Source of the DNA: Woeseiaceae bacterium
GTDB taxonomy: Bacteria > Pseudomonadota > Gammaproteobacteria > Steroidobacterales > Woeseiaceae
NCBI GenBank assembly: GCA_028822065.1
Contig: JAPKEL010000008.1
Coordinates: 1-64,000, forward strand
Length of the DNA: 64,000 nucleotides
Direction of reading: 5' to 3'
Position 1 is the stretch's first letter, and every line of letters begins with the position of its first letter. The notes below the pieces were generated by a model that was not told the origin of the DNA, searched no databases, and saw only the letters and a list, made by a program, of their open reading frames with translations. The position numbers and the translations under genes were made by a program. Below, piece after piece: positions 18,859-27,517 of this stretch.

Positions 18859-19308
18859 ATGTTTCGTGGAGCAACAAAAGTAACGATTGATGCGAAGGGG
18901 CGCCTAGCTATCCCCACTCGCTATCGTGATCGTCTTGATTCCCGCAGTAATGGTCAATTAATTGTGACAGTTGATAGAGATTATTGTTTACTTTTGTATC
19001 CTTATCCTGATTGGGAAGAAATCGAGAGAAAATTAATTCGCTTACCAAGTTTAAATAAACAAGCTAGGCGCTTGCAAAGGCTTATGGTGGGTTATGCGAC
19101 AGAATTAGAACTGGACGGTAATGGCAGGATACTTCTTTCTCGTGAGTTAAGAGAGTTTGCTGAAATCGAGCGTCAAGCCATATTAATTGGTCAGGGTAAT
19201 AAATTTGAATTATGGAACGATGAAATTTGGAATAAAAAACGAGATGCATGGTTGAGCGAGGATGATGAGGGAAATCTATCCGCTGAACTTGAAGCATTAT
19301 CTCTGTAA
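18859..19308 (+). CDS. mraZ: Transcriptional regulator MraZ
   Basis: DNA-binding regulator that represses its own dcw operon in E. coli. It has 149 residues from the second of two adjacent ATGs (18859, giving MFRGATKV as in other MraZ proteins); 18856 would add one Met. Two SpoVT/AbrB-type half domains are visible: GATKVTIDAKGRLAIPTRYRD and ATELELDGNGRILLSRELREF, both with the DxKGR/DxxGR core. It is the first gene of the cluster behind the promoter and MraZ boxes described separately. Confidence 0.96.
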   Translation: MFRGATKVTIDAKGRLAIPTRYRDRLDSRSNGQLIVTVDRDYCLLLYPYPDWEEIERKLIRLPSLNKQARRLQRLMVGYATELELDGNGRILLSRELREFAEIERQAILIGQGNKFELWNDEIWNKKRDAWLSEDDEGNLSAELEALSL

Positions 19309-19316
19309 TAAATTCG

Positions 19317-20255
19317 GTGAAAGGTAAGGATGAGAATAAACACATACCAGTATTACTGAATGAGGCAATAACAGGATTAAATATAAAGAAGAATGGAATA
19401 TATATTGACGGAACTTTTGGAAGAGGGGGTCACAGTAAGGAAATTTTAAAAGCGCTTGATGAAAAAGGTCACTTATTTGCGATTGACCGAGATTTACAAG
19501 CGATAGATGAAATTGACTCTGAATTTGAAAATGATTTACGTTTTGAGCTAATTAAGGATGAAATGTCAGAATTAAAAAATATAGTTAAGGAAAAATCTTT
19601 ATCTGGAAAGATTGATGGTGTGATATTTGATTTAGGGGTTTCTTCTCCCCAATTGGATCAAGCATCAAGAGGGTTCAGTTTTCAAAAAGACGGTCCTTTG
19701 GATATGCGTATGGATACAACTAAAGGTATAACTGCAGCTGAATGGTTATCAAGTGTTAGCGAGGATCAATTAAGAAAAGTGTTATTTCAGTACGGAGAGG
19801 AAAAATTTTCCTCACGAATTGCTAGAAATATTATAAAAAATAGGAATACCACATCACTAAACACCACCTTTGACTTAGTAAATATAATTACACAAGCCTT
19901 GCCAAAAATGTATTTCAAGAAACACCCGGCAACAAAAACTTTTCAAGCTATTCGGATATATATAAATGATGAATTATCACAACTTGAAAGTGCATTAAAT
20001 GCAAGTCTTGAGTTGCTCAGAAGTGGCGGTCGCTTATGTGTGATTAGCTTTCATTCCTTAGAAGATAGAATTGTGAAGAGGTTTATTAAAAACGCTTCAC
20101 TAGAATCAAAGCAATACAGAGGATTACCAGATGTTCCTGTTGAATTTCAACCAAAATTGAAAATTATTGGAAAAGCAGTAAGGGCGTCAATTGCTGAGAT
20201 TGGTATGAATGTAAGAAGTCGAAGTGCGGTTTTAAGAATAGCAGAAAGAATTTAA
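19317..20255 (+). CDS. rsmH: 16S rRNA (cytosine-1402-N4)-methyltransferase RsmH
   Basis: N4-methylates C1402 of 16S rRNA with SAM; RsmI adds the 2'-O-methyl at the same base. It has 312 residues. Motifs are HIPVLLNEAI, the SAM-binding DGTFGRGGHSKEIL, FDLGVSSPQLD and the C-terminal VISFHSLEDRIVKRF. The start is a GTG at 19317, eight bp after mraZ, with no in-frame ATG near; no strong ribosome site is visible, so coupling to mraZ is likely. In ordinary dcw clusters ftsL follows at once; here ftsZ is interposed. Confidence 0.96.
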   Translation: MKGKDENKHIPVLLNEAITGLNIKKNGIYIDGTFGRGGHSKEILKALDEKGHLFAIDRDLQAIDEIDSEFENDLRFELIKDEMSELKNIVKEKSLSGKIDGVIFDLGVSSPQLDQASRGFSFQKDGPLDMRMDTTKGITAAEWLSSVSEDQLRKVLFQYGEEKFSSRIARNIIKNRNTTSLNTTFDLVNIITQALPKMYFKKHPATKTFQAIRIYINDELSQLESALNASLELLRSGGRLCVISFHSLEDRIVKRFIKNASLESKQYRGLPDVPVEFQPKLKIIGKAVRASIAEIGMNVRSRSAVLRIAERI

Positions 20256-20272
20256 TTTTAAGCGAGATAATA

Positions 20273-20280
20273 TAAGGAGG
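20273..20280 (+). promoter_or_regulatory. Perfect Shine-Dalgarno sequence of ftsZ
   Basis: TAAGGAGG ends seven bases before the ftsZ ATG and is a full eight-base complement to the usual 16S rRNA 3' end. Most neighbours in the cluster have weak or no recognisable site, so FtsZ is set for much higher translation from the shared mRNA. Confidence 0.85.
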
Positions 20281-20287
20281 CACAAAA

Positions 20288-21442
20288 ATGTTTGAGTTAA
20301 TGGATGCACACAGTCAGAGCGCGGTAATAAAAGTAATCGGCGTCGGCGGCGGCGGAGGTAACGCTGTTTCGCATATGGTGAATGCTGGGATTGAAGGGGT
20401 TGATTTTGTTTGTGCAAATACAGATGCACAAGCATTAAATACAGCAAGAGTTAAAACGGCGTTGCAAATAGGCTGTAATATAACAAAAGGTCTAGGCGCT
20501 GGAGCTGACCCTGATATTGGCCGTCAGGCGGCTATGGAAGATCGAGATAGAATTGTTGAAGTGATAGAAGGTGCTGATATGCTATTTATCACTGCAGGAA
20601 TGGGCGGTGGAACTGGCACTGGAGCGGCACCTGTGGTGGCACAAGTTGCTAAAGAGTTGGGTATATTAACAGTGGCTGTAGTTACTCGACCTTTTGAGAT
20701 GGAAGGTACTAAGAGGATGTCTGTCGCAGATAATGGTATCGCAGAATTAGGCAAGTATGTCGATTCTTTGATAACTATCCCGAATGAAAAATTACTCGCA
20801 GTTTTAGGCAGCGATACGACATTAATTAATGCTTTTGAAACTGCAAATGAAGTACTTCAAGGTGCGGTTCAAGGTATTGCTGAATTAATAACTACTCCGG
20901 GTACTATGAATGTTGATTTTGCAGATGTAAGAACAGTGATGTCTGAAATGGGAATGGCAATGATGGGAACTGGAACTTCATCGGGTGAAGGGCGAGCTAG
21001 AGAGGCGGCTGAAGCGGCTATCTCTAGCCCTTTATTAGAAGATGTGAATCTTTCTGGAGCAAATGGAATTCTAGTTAATGTAACTTCAGATATGAATTTG
21101 ACCATTGGTGAGTTCTCTGAGATTGGAGATACTGTCAAAGAGTTCGCAGCATCAGATGCGACTGTCATAATTGGCTCAGCACTTGATCCATCCATGAAAG
21201 ACGAAGTCAGAGTTACAGTTGTGGCTACAGGATTAGGTAAGGATATAGTTAATTCACAAACACCTCCAATGCGTGTCATAACAAAAGAACCGAATATAGA
21301 AATTGAAACAAATCCAAATTATCGTAATTATGAGAAACCTACAAATGAGAGAAAAAAAGCCGTAGGTGATGGACTGCAAGGGGAAGAAACCGCTCAAGAA
21401 TATCTTGATATACCTGCTTTTTTAAGGCGACAAGCAGATTGA
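20288..21442 (+). CDS. ftsZ: Cell division protein FtsZ, at an atypical position in the dcw cluster
   Basis: Tubulin-like GTPase that forms the division ring. It has 384 residues. The nucleotide motif GGGTGTG is at 106-112, the synergy-loop motif NVDFADV at about 206, a short variable linker runs from about 325 to 371, and the C-terminal peptide YLDIPAFLRRQAD (372-384) for FtsA and ZipA binding is intact. All key residues are present, so this is a functional FtsZ, and it is the only copy in the window. It sits between rsmH and ftsL instead of between ftsA and lpxC. Base composition matches its neighbours apart from its strong ribosome site. Confidence 0.98.
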   Translation: MFELMDAHSQSAVIKVIGVGGGGGNAVSHMVNAGIEGVDFVCANTDAQALNTARVKTALQIGCNITKGLGAGADPDIGRQAAMEDRDRIVEVIEGADMLFITAGMGGGTGTGAAPVVAQVAKELGILTVAVVTRPFEMEGTKRMSVADNGIAELGKYVDSLITIPNEKLLAVLGSDTTLINAFETANEVLQGAVQGIAELITTPGTMNVDFADVRTVMSEMGMAMMGTGTSSGEGRAREAAEAAISSPLLEDVNLSGANGILVNVTSDMNLTIGEFSEIGDTVKEFAASDATVIIGSALDPSMKDEVRVTVVATGLGKDIVNSQTPPMRVITKEPNIEIETNPNYRNYEKPTNERKKAVGDGLQGEETAQEYLDIPAFLRRQAD

Positions 21443-21449
21443 TGATTGG

Positions 21450-21512
21450 GTATTTTAGAAAATACTTATTACTCGCTAACTGCCGCATGATATGCGTAGC
21501 AATAATGTGGCA
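21450..21512 (+). repeat. Inverted repeats between ftsZ and ftsL
   Basis: Three inverted repeats in the 84-bp gap. GTATTTT/AAAATAC (21450-21465) is a tight palindrome. CGCAT-GAT-ATGCG (21484-21496) forms a small hairpin. TGCCGCAT (21481-21488) can instead pair with ATGTGGCA (21505-21512) with one G-U pair. The last two cannot form together. No T-run follows, so a simple terminator is unlikely; RNA processing or control of ftsL translation is possible. Confidence 0.4.
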
Positions 21513-21526
21513 TATAGAAATATGAA

Positions 21527-21805
21527 ATGGATTTAACAAGATCTTATTTTCAGTTATTGATCTGTATTATTTTATGTACCGCATCAGCAGTATCAATAAT
21601 TTATATCAAGCATCAATCTCGTGAGTTATTTATCGAGCTTGAAGTATTGAATGCTCAGCGAGATAAATTAAATGTTCAATGGAGTGAGTTACAGGCAGAG
21701 GAAAATATATGGGCTACGCCCATGAGGATAGAGAGAGAAGCTATAAATAAGCTTAATTTGCAAAGACCACCCATAAAAAAAATAAAAGTATATGAGAAGC
21801 AATGA
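21527..21805 (+). CDS. ftsL: Cell division protein FtsL
   Basis: Small bitopic divisome protein that joins FtsB and FtsQ and activates FtsWI. It has 92 residues: a short cytoplasmic end, one membrane helix (about 8-27), then a heptad-like coiled coil rich in Glu, Leu and Gln (about 30-75). FtsL sequences are poorly conserved, so the call rests on size, topology and its place directly before ftsI. The end overlaps ftsI by four bases (ATGA). No clear ribosome site precedes its ATG. Confidence 0.88.
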   Translation: MDLTRSYFQLLICIILCTASAVSIIYIKHQSRELFIELEVLNAQRDKLNVQWSELQAEENIWATPMRIEREAINKLNLQRPPIKKIKVYEKQ

Positions 21806-23520
21806 GTCGTGGAGCTGAAACAAAAGAAGAGATTTCGAAACGGTTTATTGTGCGAGCTTTTTGGGTGCTTGGCTTTTTTATACTATTGTCATTTCTTTTG
21901 GTATTGAGAGCGACTTATTTACAGGTTTTAAATAAAGATTTTTTAATAAATCAAGGAAATGCAAGGCAGATTCGAGAGCCGACTATAGTAGCTTATCGTG
22001 GCATGATTACAGATAGAAACGATAAGCCATTAGCAATAAGTACTCCAGTGGACAGTCTTTCTATAAACCGCAAAAACTTTTCCCTCTCCCTCGAGAAGCT
22101 TAATGCCTTATCAAAGATATTAGATACTGATGCTGGCAAACTAAAAAAGGAAATTCAAGCAAACAAAGAAAAGCATTATTGGTATTTAAGAAGACATATT
22201 AGTACGAAAATATCTGACAGAATTAAAGCATTAAATATCGCGAATTTAACTATTACTAGAGAATATAAGCGTGCTTACCCAGCTGGAGAGGTTGTTTCGC
22301 AATTACTTGGGTATACAGATACGGATGAAAAAGGAATTGAAGGGATTGAGCTTCAATATGAGAGTTGGTTAAGAGGTGTTTCAGGCCAGAAGAAAGTACT
22401 AAAAGATGAAAAAGGCAGATCAATAGAGAATATTGGTATTATCAAAACTGCAAAACCAGGTAAAGATCTAAAGCTTAGTATAGATTTAAGATTGCAATAT
22501 ATTGCTAATAAACTTCTTAAAGAATCTATTTCAGAGTATCAAGCTCAATATGGCACTATAATTGTGTTAAATGCCTTAACGAGTGAGGTCCTCGCCATGG
22601 CCAATCAACCTTCTTTTGATAATAATGAACGCCCGTTAAATCATTCTTTAGTAAGGAATCGAGCTATCATTGATATGTACGAACCTGGTTCGAGTATAAA
22701 GCCATTTATCATTGCTAATGCTATTGAATCTGGTCAATACGATACTTCAATCTTGGTTGATACTTCTCCTGTAAAAATTGGTAAGAAAGTTATAAGAGAT
22801 CGTACTGATTTAGGTAATGTAGATTTAGGTACAATTTTAAGTAGATCTTCAAATGCTGGAATGAGTAGAATTTCATTAACACTAGAATCAGATAAGCTCT
22901 GGGAGATGATGAGCGATTTTGGCTTTGGTACCCTTTCGTCTGGCGGCTTTCCTGGAGAAGCAAGGGGTGAGCTTCACCATCATACGCAATGGGGTGATAT
23001 TGGAAAAGCAAGCCTGTCATATGGTTACGGTATAAGTGTAACGCCACTTCAGTTAGCTCAGGCCTATGCCATATTAGCTAATGATGGGATTTATAAACCA
23101 ATTAGTTTGTTGGCCAATCAGTTGGGCGAAGGAAAGCGAATTTTAAGTTCGTCAACTGCAGTAATAGTCCGGGAGATGTTAGAAAAGGTAGTGGGTCCAA
23201 ATGGCACGGCAAGAAAAGCTGCGGTTGAAGGATATCGTGTTGGTGGAAAATCTGGAACTGCAAAGAAAATAACTGGCTCTGGTGGGTACACTGAAGATAG
23301 ATATAGATCTTTCTTTGCAGGTATTGCTCCATTAGATGATCCTCAGTTAGTTGTAGTGGTATTTATTGATGAGCCATCAGGAGAATTTTATTATGGCGGT
23401 GATGTTGCCGCTCCTGTTTTTTCAAAAGTTATATCTGAGTCATTGCGACTTTTAGCGATCCCGCCTAGTTATAATTCTTCTCTTAATAATCCGTTAGTAG
23501 CTGATCTAAATCTTGAATGA
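21802..23520 (+). CDS. ftsI: Septal peptidoglycan transpeptidase FtsI (PBP3)
   Basis: Class B penicillin-binding protein that cross-links septal peptidoglycan in complex with FtsW. It has 572 residues: one N-terminal membrane helix (about 19-40), a pedestal domain with the RGMITDRN motif, and a transpeptidase domain. The active-site triad of motifs is present: SSIK with nucleophile Ser297, SSN at about residue 350, and KSGTA at about 490. It is translationally coupled to ftsL and followed by murE after 12 bp. It is the target of beta-lactams such as aztreonam in related bacteria. Confidence 0.97.
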   Translation: MSRGAETKEEISKRFIVRAFWVLGFFILLSFLLVLRATYLQVLNKDFLINQGNARQIREPTIVAYRGMITDRNDKPLAISTPVDSLSINRKNFSLSLEKLNALSKILDTDAGKLKKEIQANKEKHYWYLRRHISTKISDRIKALNIANLTITREYKRAYPAGEVVSQLLGYTDTDEKGIEGIELQYESWLRGVSGQKKVLKDEKGRSIENIGIIKTAKPGKDLKLSIDLRLQYIANKLLKESISEYQAQYGTIIVLNALTSEVLAMANQPSFDNNERPLNHSLVRNRAIIDMYEPGSSIKPFIIANAIESGQYDTSILVDTSPVKIGKKVIRDRTDLGNVDLGTILSRSSNAGMSRISLTLESDKLWEMMSDFGFGTLSSGGFPGEARGELHHHTQWGDIGKASLSYGYGISVTPLQLAQAYAILANDGIYKPISLLANQLGEGKRILSSSTAVIVREMLEKVVGPNGTARKAAVEGYRVGGKSGTAKKITGSGGYTEDRYRSFFAGIAPLDDPQLVVVVFIDEPSGEFYYGGDVAAPVFSKVISESLRLLAIPPSYNSSLNNPLVADLNLE

Positions 23521-23532
23521 TATTTCAATAAA

Positions 23533-25035
23533 ATGTCTTCAAAAGTAAAGATAAATCTAAGTGAATTGTTATTCGATATAACAATTGCACCACCTATTTC
23601 TATAACGGGTATCAGTGATGATAGTCGCAGTATAAAAAAGGGAAATGTTTTTTTTGCATGTAAGGGTGAGAATTCTCATGGGTTAGATTTCTTAGAATCA
23701 GTTCTCATGGTTGGTGCGATAGCTGTAATTTACGAGAAACCATATGATCTTTCTAAATTAAAAAGCTGTACAGTCCCTTTAATTGGTATTGAGGGTCTTC
23801 GAGAGTATATGGGTGAAATTGCAAATCGATGGTATAACTTCCCATCTAAAAATATGGAAATTATTGGTATCACCGGAACCAATGGAAAAACAACGGTGGC
23901 ATGGTTAATTCAGAATTGCCTTTCTTTATTGGGGAATAAATGCGCATACATTGGCACATTAGGTTCTGGTGTAGGGCTTCTTAATAAAGGTGATTTAACG
24001 ACGCCATCATGCTTTGATCTGCATCAGAAATTATCTGCATACAGAGAAATGGGAATTAAATATGTTGCCATAGAAGTATCTTCTCATTCTATTGCTCAAA
24101 ATAGGATAGCTGGACTATCTTTTGGTGCAACAATATTCACAAATCTTTCTCGAGATCACTTGGATTATCATGGTGATTATGAATCATATGGCAGCACCAA
24201 GGCTAAGCTTTTTATTAATGTAGATTCAAAGATAAAAATTATAAACTGTAATGATAGTTTCGGTAGAAAATTACTTAAGCAAATCAATAATAAAGCAGTA
24301 ACTATAATAAAAGGGCAGCCACCTAAAAATTTTAATGAGGAATATTTATCAATTCTGAGCTCCAAAGCAAATAAATTCGGTCATACAGTTTCTTTAAAGA
24401 GTACTTGGGGTGAGAAAAGTTTTCATTTTCCATTAATAGGTGAATTTAATATTGAAAATGCAGCACAAGTTATAGCGTTAATATCTAGTTACAAATTTAA
24501 TTTTAATAATATATTGCATGCTATGGAGAATGTATCCCCACCTCAAGGTCGTATGGAGTTGATTGATTTATCAATGAATGATCTTGTGCCAAGTGTATTT
24601 GTGGATTTTGCACATACACCAGAGGCATTAAAAGAAGCATTACTTGCCTTACGATTACATTATAAAAGAGAGATTTGGTGTGTTTTTGGTTGCGGCGGAG
24701 ATCGTGATAAAGGAAAAAGAAAGTTAATGGGCCGCATGGCTAAAACTTATGCTGATCGGGTTGTGATAACGAGTGATAATCCTAGGAGCGAGACTCCAGA
24801 AAGTATTATTTCTGATATTTTATTGGGATCGAAAAACGATGTTCATACGATTGTAAATAGAGCATCAGCCATTAATTATGCGATTAGGTCTGCCAATAAT
24901 GCGGATGTCATACTTATTGCAGGAAAAGGACACGAAGATTATCAATTAATCAAGGACAAGAGAATTGAATTTTCTGATGAATTGGTCTCACGAAAAGCCA
25001 TAAAAATACGTCTTAGAGAGTTAAAAAATGATTAA
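23533..25035 (+). CDS. murE: UDP-MurNAc-tripeptide synthetase MurE (meso-DAP adding)
   Basis: Adds meso-diaminopimelate to UDP-MurNAc-L-Ala-D-Glu. It has 500 residues with three Mur-ligase domains. The ATP loop GITGTNGKTT is at 113-121, the carbamylated-Lys region follows, and the DNPRSE motif in domain 3 is the mark of meso-DAP rather than lysine specificity. So the peptidoglycan is DAP-type, as expected for a Gram-negative cell. The end overlaps murF by eight bases. Confidence 0.97.
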   Translation: MSSKVKINLSELLFDITIAPPISITGISDDSRSIKKGNVFFACKGENSHGLDFLESVLMVGAIAVIYEKPYDLSKLKSCTVPLIGIEGLREYMGEIANRWYNFPSKNMEIIGITGTNGKTTVAWLIQNCLSLLGNKCAYIGTLGSGVGLLNKGDLTTPSCFDLHQKLSAYREMGIKYVAIEVSSHSIAQNRIAGLSFGATIFTNLSRDHLDYHGDYESYGSTKAKLFINVDSKIKIINCNDSFGRKLLKQINNKAVTIIKGQPPKNFNEEYLSILSSKANKFGHTVSLKSTWGEKSFHFPLIGEFNIENAAQVIALISSYKFNFNNILHAMENVSPPQGRMELIDLSMNDLVPSVFVDFAHTPEALKEALLALRLHYKREIWCVFGCGGDRDKGKRKLMGRMAKTYADRVVITSDNPRSETPESIISDILLGSKNDVHTIVNRASAINYAIRSANNADVILIAGKGHEDYQLIKDKRIEFSDELVSRKAIKIRLRELKND

Positions 25036-26371
25036 ATTATCATTAAATGAAGCTGCTGAGTATATGAATGGTATCTATGATGGTAAAGATAGGACTTTTT
25101 TTGGTATTAACACAGATTCTAGAGAAGTAAGTAGTGATGAATTATTTTTTGCATTACGAGGACCAAACTTTAATGGTAATAGATTCAGCGAGGAAGCCCT
25201 CATGAATAATGCTGCTGCCTGTGTTGTTGATGATGGGAGTATACAATCAAAAGAAAATATTCTGGTTGAAAATACACAAATTGCACTTGGACAATTGGCC
25301 CGAGCTTGGCAACAAAAAATGTCAGTAAAAATAATTGCTATAACTGGAAGTAATGGCAAAACCTCAGTGAAACAATTGCTCTCTAATTGTCTTTCAATTA
25401 CAGCAAAAATATTAAGTACAGAAGGAAATTTTAATAATCATATTGGGTTGCCATTGATGTTATTGAGATTAGATTCGCATCATGAATACGCTATTCTTGA
25501 AATGGGTGCAAATCATCCTAAAGAGATAGAGTATCTTGTCAATTTGACCGATCCGCATGTCGTATTAATAAATAATGCTGGTCCAGCTCATTTGGAAGGA
25601 TTTAAGAATGTAGAGGGTGTAGCAAAAGCTAAGGGTGAGATATTACAAGGGAGCTTACCTCCGAAATATGCCTGCTTAAACTATGATGATAAATATTTTG
25701 ATCTATGGTGCAAGATGGCTGAAAATTCTTCTGTGATAAGTTTCGGTCTTAATGCTAAAGCCACCATTTTTGCGGAAGATTTAAGAGTAGTAAACCATAA
25801 ATCATCTTTCACATTGGTCCTTCCTGACTCTTCAATTAATATTAAATTATCAACATTGGGTGAACATAACATAATGAATGCTTGCGCTGCAGCTGCGATC
25901 ATGCATTCTTTGGATATGCCAATTAATATTATTAAGCAGGGCTTGGAAGCACCATTAATTGTACCTGGTAGATTGCATGCCTTGAAAGGCATTCGCAATC
26001 ACTGTGTTATAGATGACAGTTATAATGCCAACCCTACTAGCACTAATGCTGCAATTGATTTTTTAAGTATCATGGAAGATTATAATTGTTTGGTTTTAGG
26101 TGACATGAAAGAACTTGGAAGTCATTCTATCAAAATGCATTCTTTAGCTGGCATAAAAGCAAAAGAGTCAGGAATTGATACCCTGTTAGCAATTGGTGAT
26201 ATGACAAAATATACAATTGAGGAGTTTGGATCTAATGGGTATTGGTTTGAGACAAGCGAGGAACTATTACGTCACTTACATACATTAATAGAGGATATAC
26301 CGAAGATGAATATTCTTGTAAAAGGCTCTAGGTCGATGCAAATGGATAGAATTGTAAAAGAAATAATTTAG
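25028..26371 (+). CDS. murF: UDP-MurNAc-tripeptide D-alanyl-D-alanine ligase MurF
   Basis: Attaches the D-Ala-D-Ala made by Ddl to UDP-MurNAc-tripeptide, finishing the soluble precursor. It has 447 residues. The ATP loop [10 protein letters not shown] is at about 104-113. Other family segments are [24 protein letters not shown] and [11 protein letters not shown]. The start overlaps the murE stop region, so translation is coupled. The length is normal for gammaproteobacteria. Confidence 0.97.
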   Translation: MIKLSLNEAAEYMNGIYDGKDRTFFGINTDSREVSSDELFFALRGPNFNGNRFSEEALMNNAAACVVDDGSIQSKENILVENTQIALGQLARAWQQKMSVKIIAITGSNGKTSVKQLLSNCLSITAKILSTEGNFNNHIGLPLMLLRLDSHHEYAILEMGANHPKEIEYLVNLTDPHVVLINNAGPAHLEGFKNVEGVAKAKGEILQGSLPPKYACLNYDDKYFDLWCKMAENSSVISFGLNAKATIFAEDLRVVNHKSSFTLVLPDSSINIKLSTLGEHNIMNACAAAAIMHSLDMPINIIKQGLEAPLIVPGRLHALKGIRNHCVIDDSYNANPTSTNAAIDFLSIMEDYNCLVLGDMKELGSHSIKMHSLAGIKAKESGIDTLLAIGDMTKYTIEEFGSNGYWFETSEELLRHLHTLIEDIPKMNILVKGSRSMQMDRIVKEII

Positions 26372-26399
26372 TTATGATCATCAAAAAGGAATATTGAAA

Positions 26400-27482
26400 A
26401 TGTTACTTTATTTGTCTAATTATTTAAGTCAGTTTGAAGCTAGCTTTACGGTATTTAACTATATAACTATAAGAGCCGTCTTTGGGGCTTTAACCGCATT
26501 GATTATTTCATTTTTGATTGGACCAAAGATGATTAAGAAACTAAACACAAGTCAATTAAATCAACCAGTTAGACAGGATGGTCCAGAAAGTCACTTAGTT
26601 AAAGCAGGTACTCCAACAATGGGAGGAGCAATGATTTTATTGTCGGTCTCTATTAGTACATTATTATGGTCTGATATTAACAATTCGTATATATGGATCA
26701 TTTTATTTGTCACTATTTCATTCGGGTTGATTGGCTATATTGATGATTATAAAAAAATTATCAGACAAAACTCAGATGGAATTTCAGCGTGGACAAAAAT
26801 TTTCTGGCAATCATTGGTAGCATTAATTGCAGCAATTTGGTTGTACTCCATAGCGACTGATAGTAATGCAACATCATTATTAATTCCTTACCTTAAAGAT
26901 GTGATGATACCTTTAGGTATTTTTCAGATATTTGTTAGTTTCATTTTTATTATTGGTTTTAGCAATGCCGTTAATTTAACTGATGGTCTCGATGGCTTAG
27001 CTATTATGCCAACTGTACTTGTGGGCGGTGCATTAGGGATATTTGCTTATGTTACTGGAAATGTAAATTTCTCATCGTATTTAGATATACCTTATATTCA
27101 AGGTGCAGGCGAAATTTTTGTTTTTTGTGCTGCTTTATCTGGGGCTGGACTTGGATTCCTTTGGTTTAATACCTATCCTGCACAGGTCTTCATGGGGGAT
27201 ATTGGGTCTTTATCACTTGGTGCAGCACTTGGGGTTATTGCTGTAATTGTAAGGCAAGAGATTATTCTTGCGATTATGGGTGGTGTATTCGTGGTTGAAA
27301 CATTATCAGTCATGATTCAAGTAGTTTCATACAAGTTAACTGGGAAGCGTATTTTCAGGATGGCGCCTTTACATCATCACTATGAATTAAAAGGATGGGA
27401 GGAACCAAAAATAATAGTACGTTTTTGGATAATTACTGTAATTTTAGTTTTAATAGGTCTAGCAAGCCTGAAGATTAGATAA
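26400..27482 (+). CDS. mraY: Phospho-N-acetylmuramoyl-pentapeptide transferase MraY
   Basis: Inner-membrane enzyme that moves phospho-MurNAc-pentapeptide to undecaprenyl phosphate, forming lipid I. It has 360 residues and ten membrane helices. Motifs are the aspartate pair in [24 protein letters not shown], the MGDIGSL loop and the HHHYELKGW motif. I take the ATG at 26400, with AAAAAGGA ending nine bases before it; a TTG at 26394 would be too close to that site. It follows murF in the standard order. Confidence 0.97.
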   Translation: MLLYLSNYLSQFEASFTVFNYITIRAVFGALTALIISFLIGPKMIKKLNTSQLNQPVRQDGPESHLVKAGTPTMGGAMILLSVSISTLLWSDINNSYIWIILFVTISFGLIGYIDDYKKIIRQNSDGISAWTKIFWQSLVALIAAIWLYSIATDSNATSLLIPYLKDVMIPLGIFQIFVSFIFIIGFSNAVNLTDGLDGLAIMPTVLVGGALGIFAYVTGNVNFSSYLDIPYIQGAGEIFVFCAALSGAGLGFLWFNTYPAQVFMGDIGSLSLGAALGVIAVIVRQEIILAIMGGVFVVETLSVMIQVVSYKLTGKRIFRMAPLHHHYELKGWEEPKIIVRFWIITVILVLIGLASLKIR

Positions 27483-27517
27483 AAAATGAATAATAGTTTT
27501 ATATTCATTATAGCAAT

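Noticed and set aside
20524-21279. Minus-strand frames opposite ftsZ
   Set aside because: They are antisense shadows; the Ala/Ser/Pro-rich, repeat-free translation reflects the coding strand of ftsZ.
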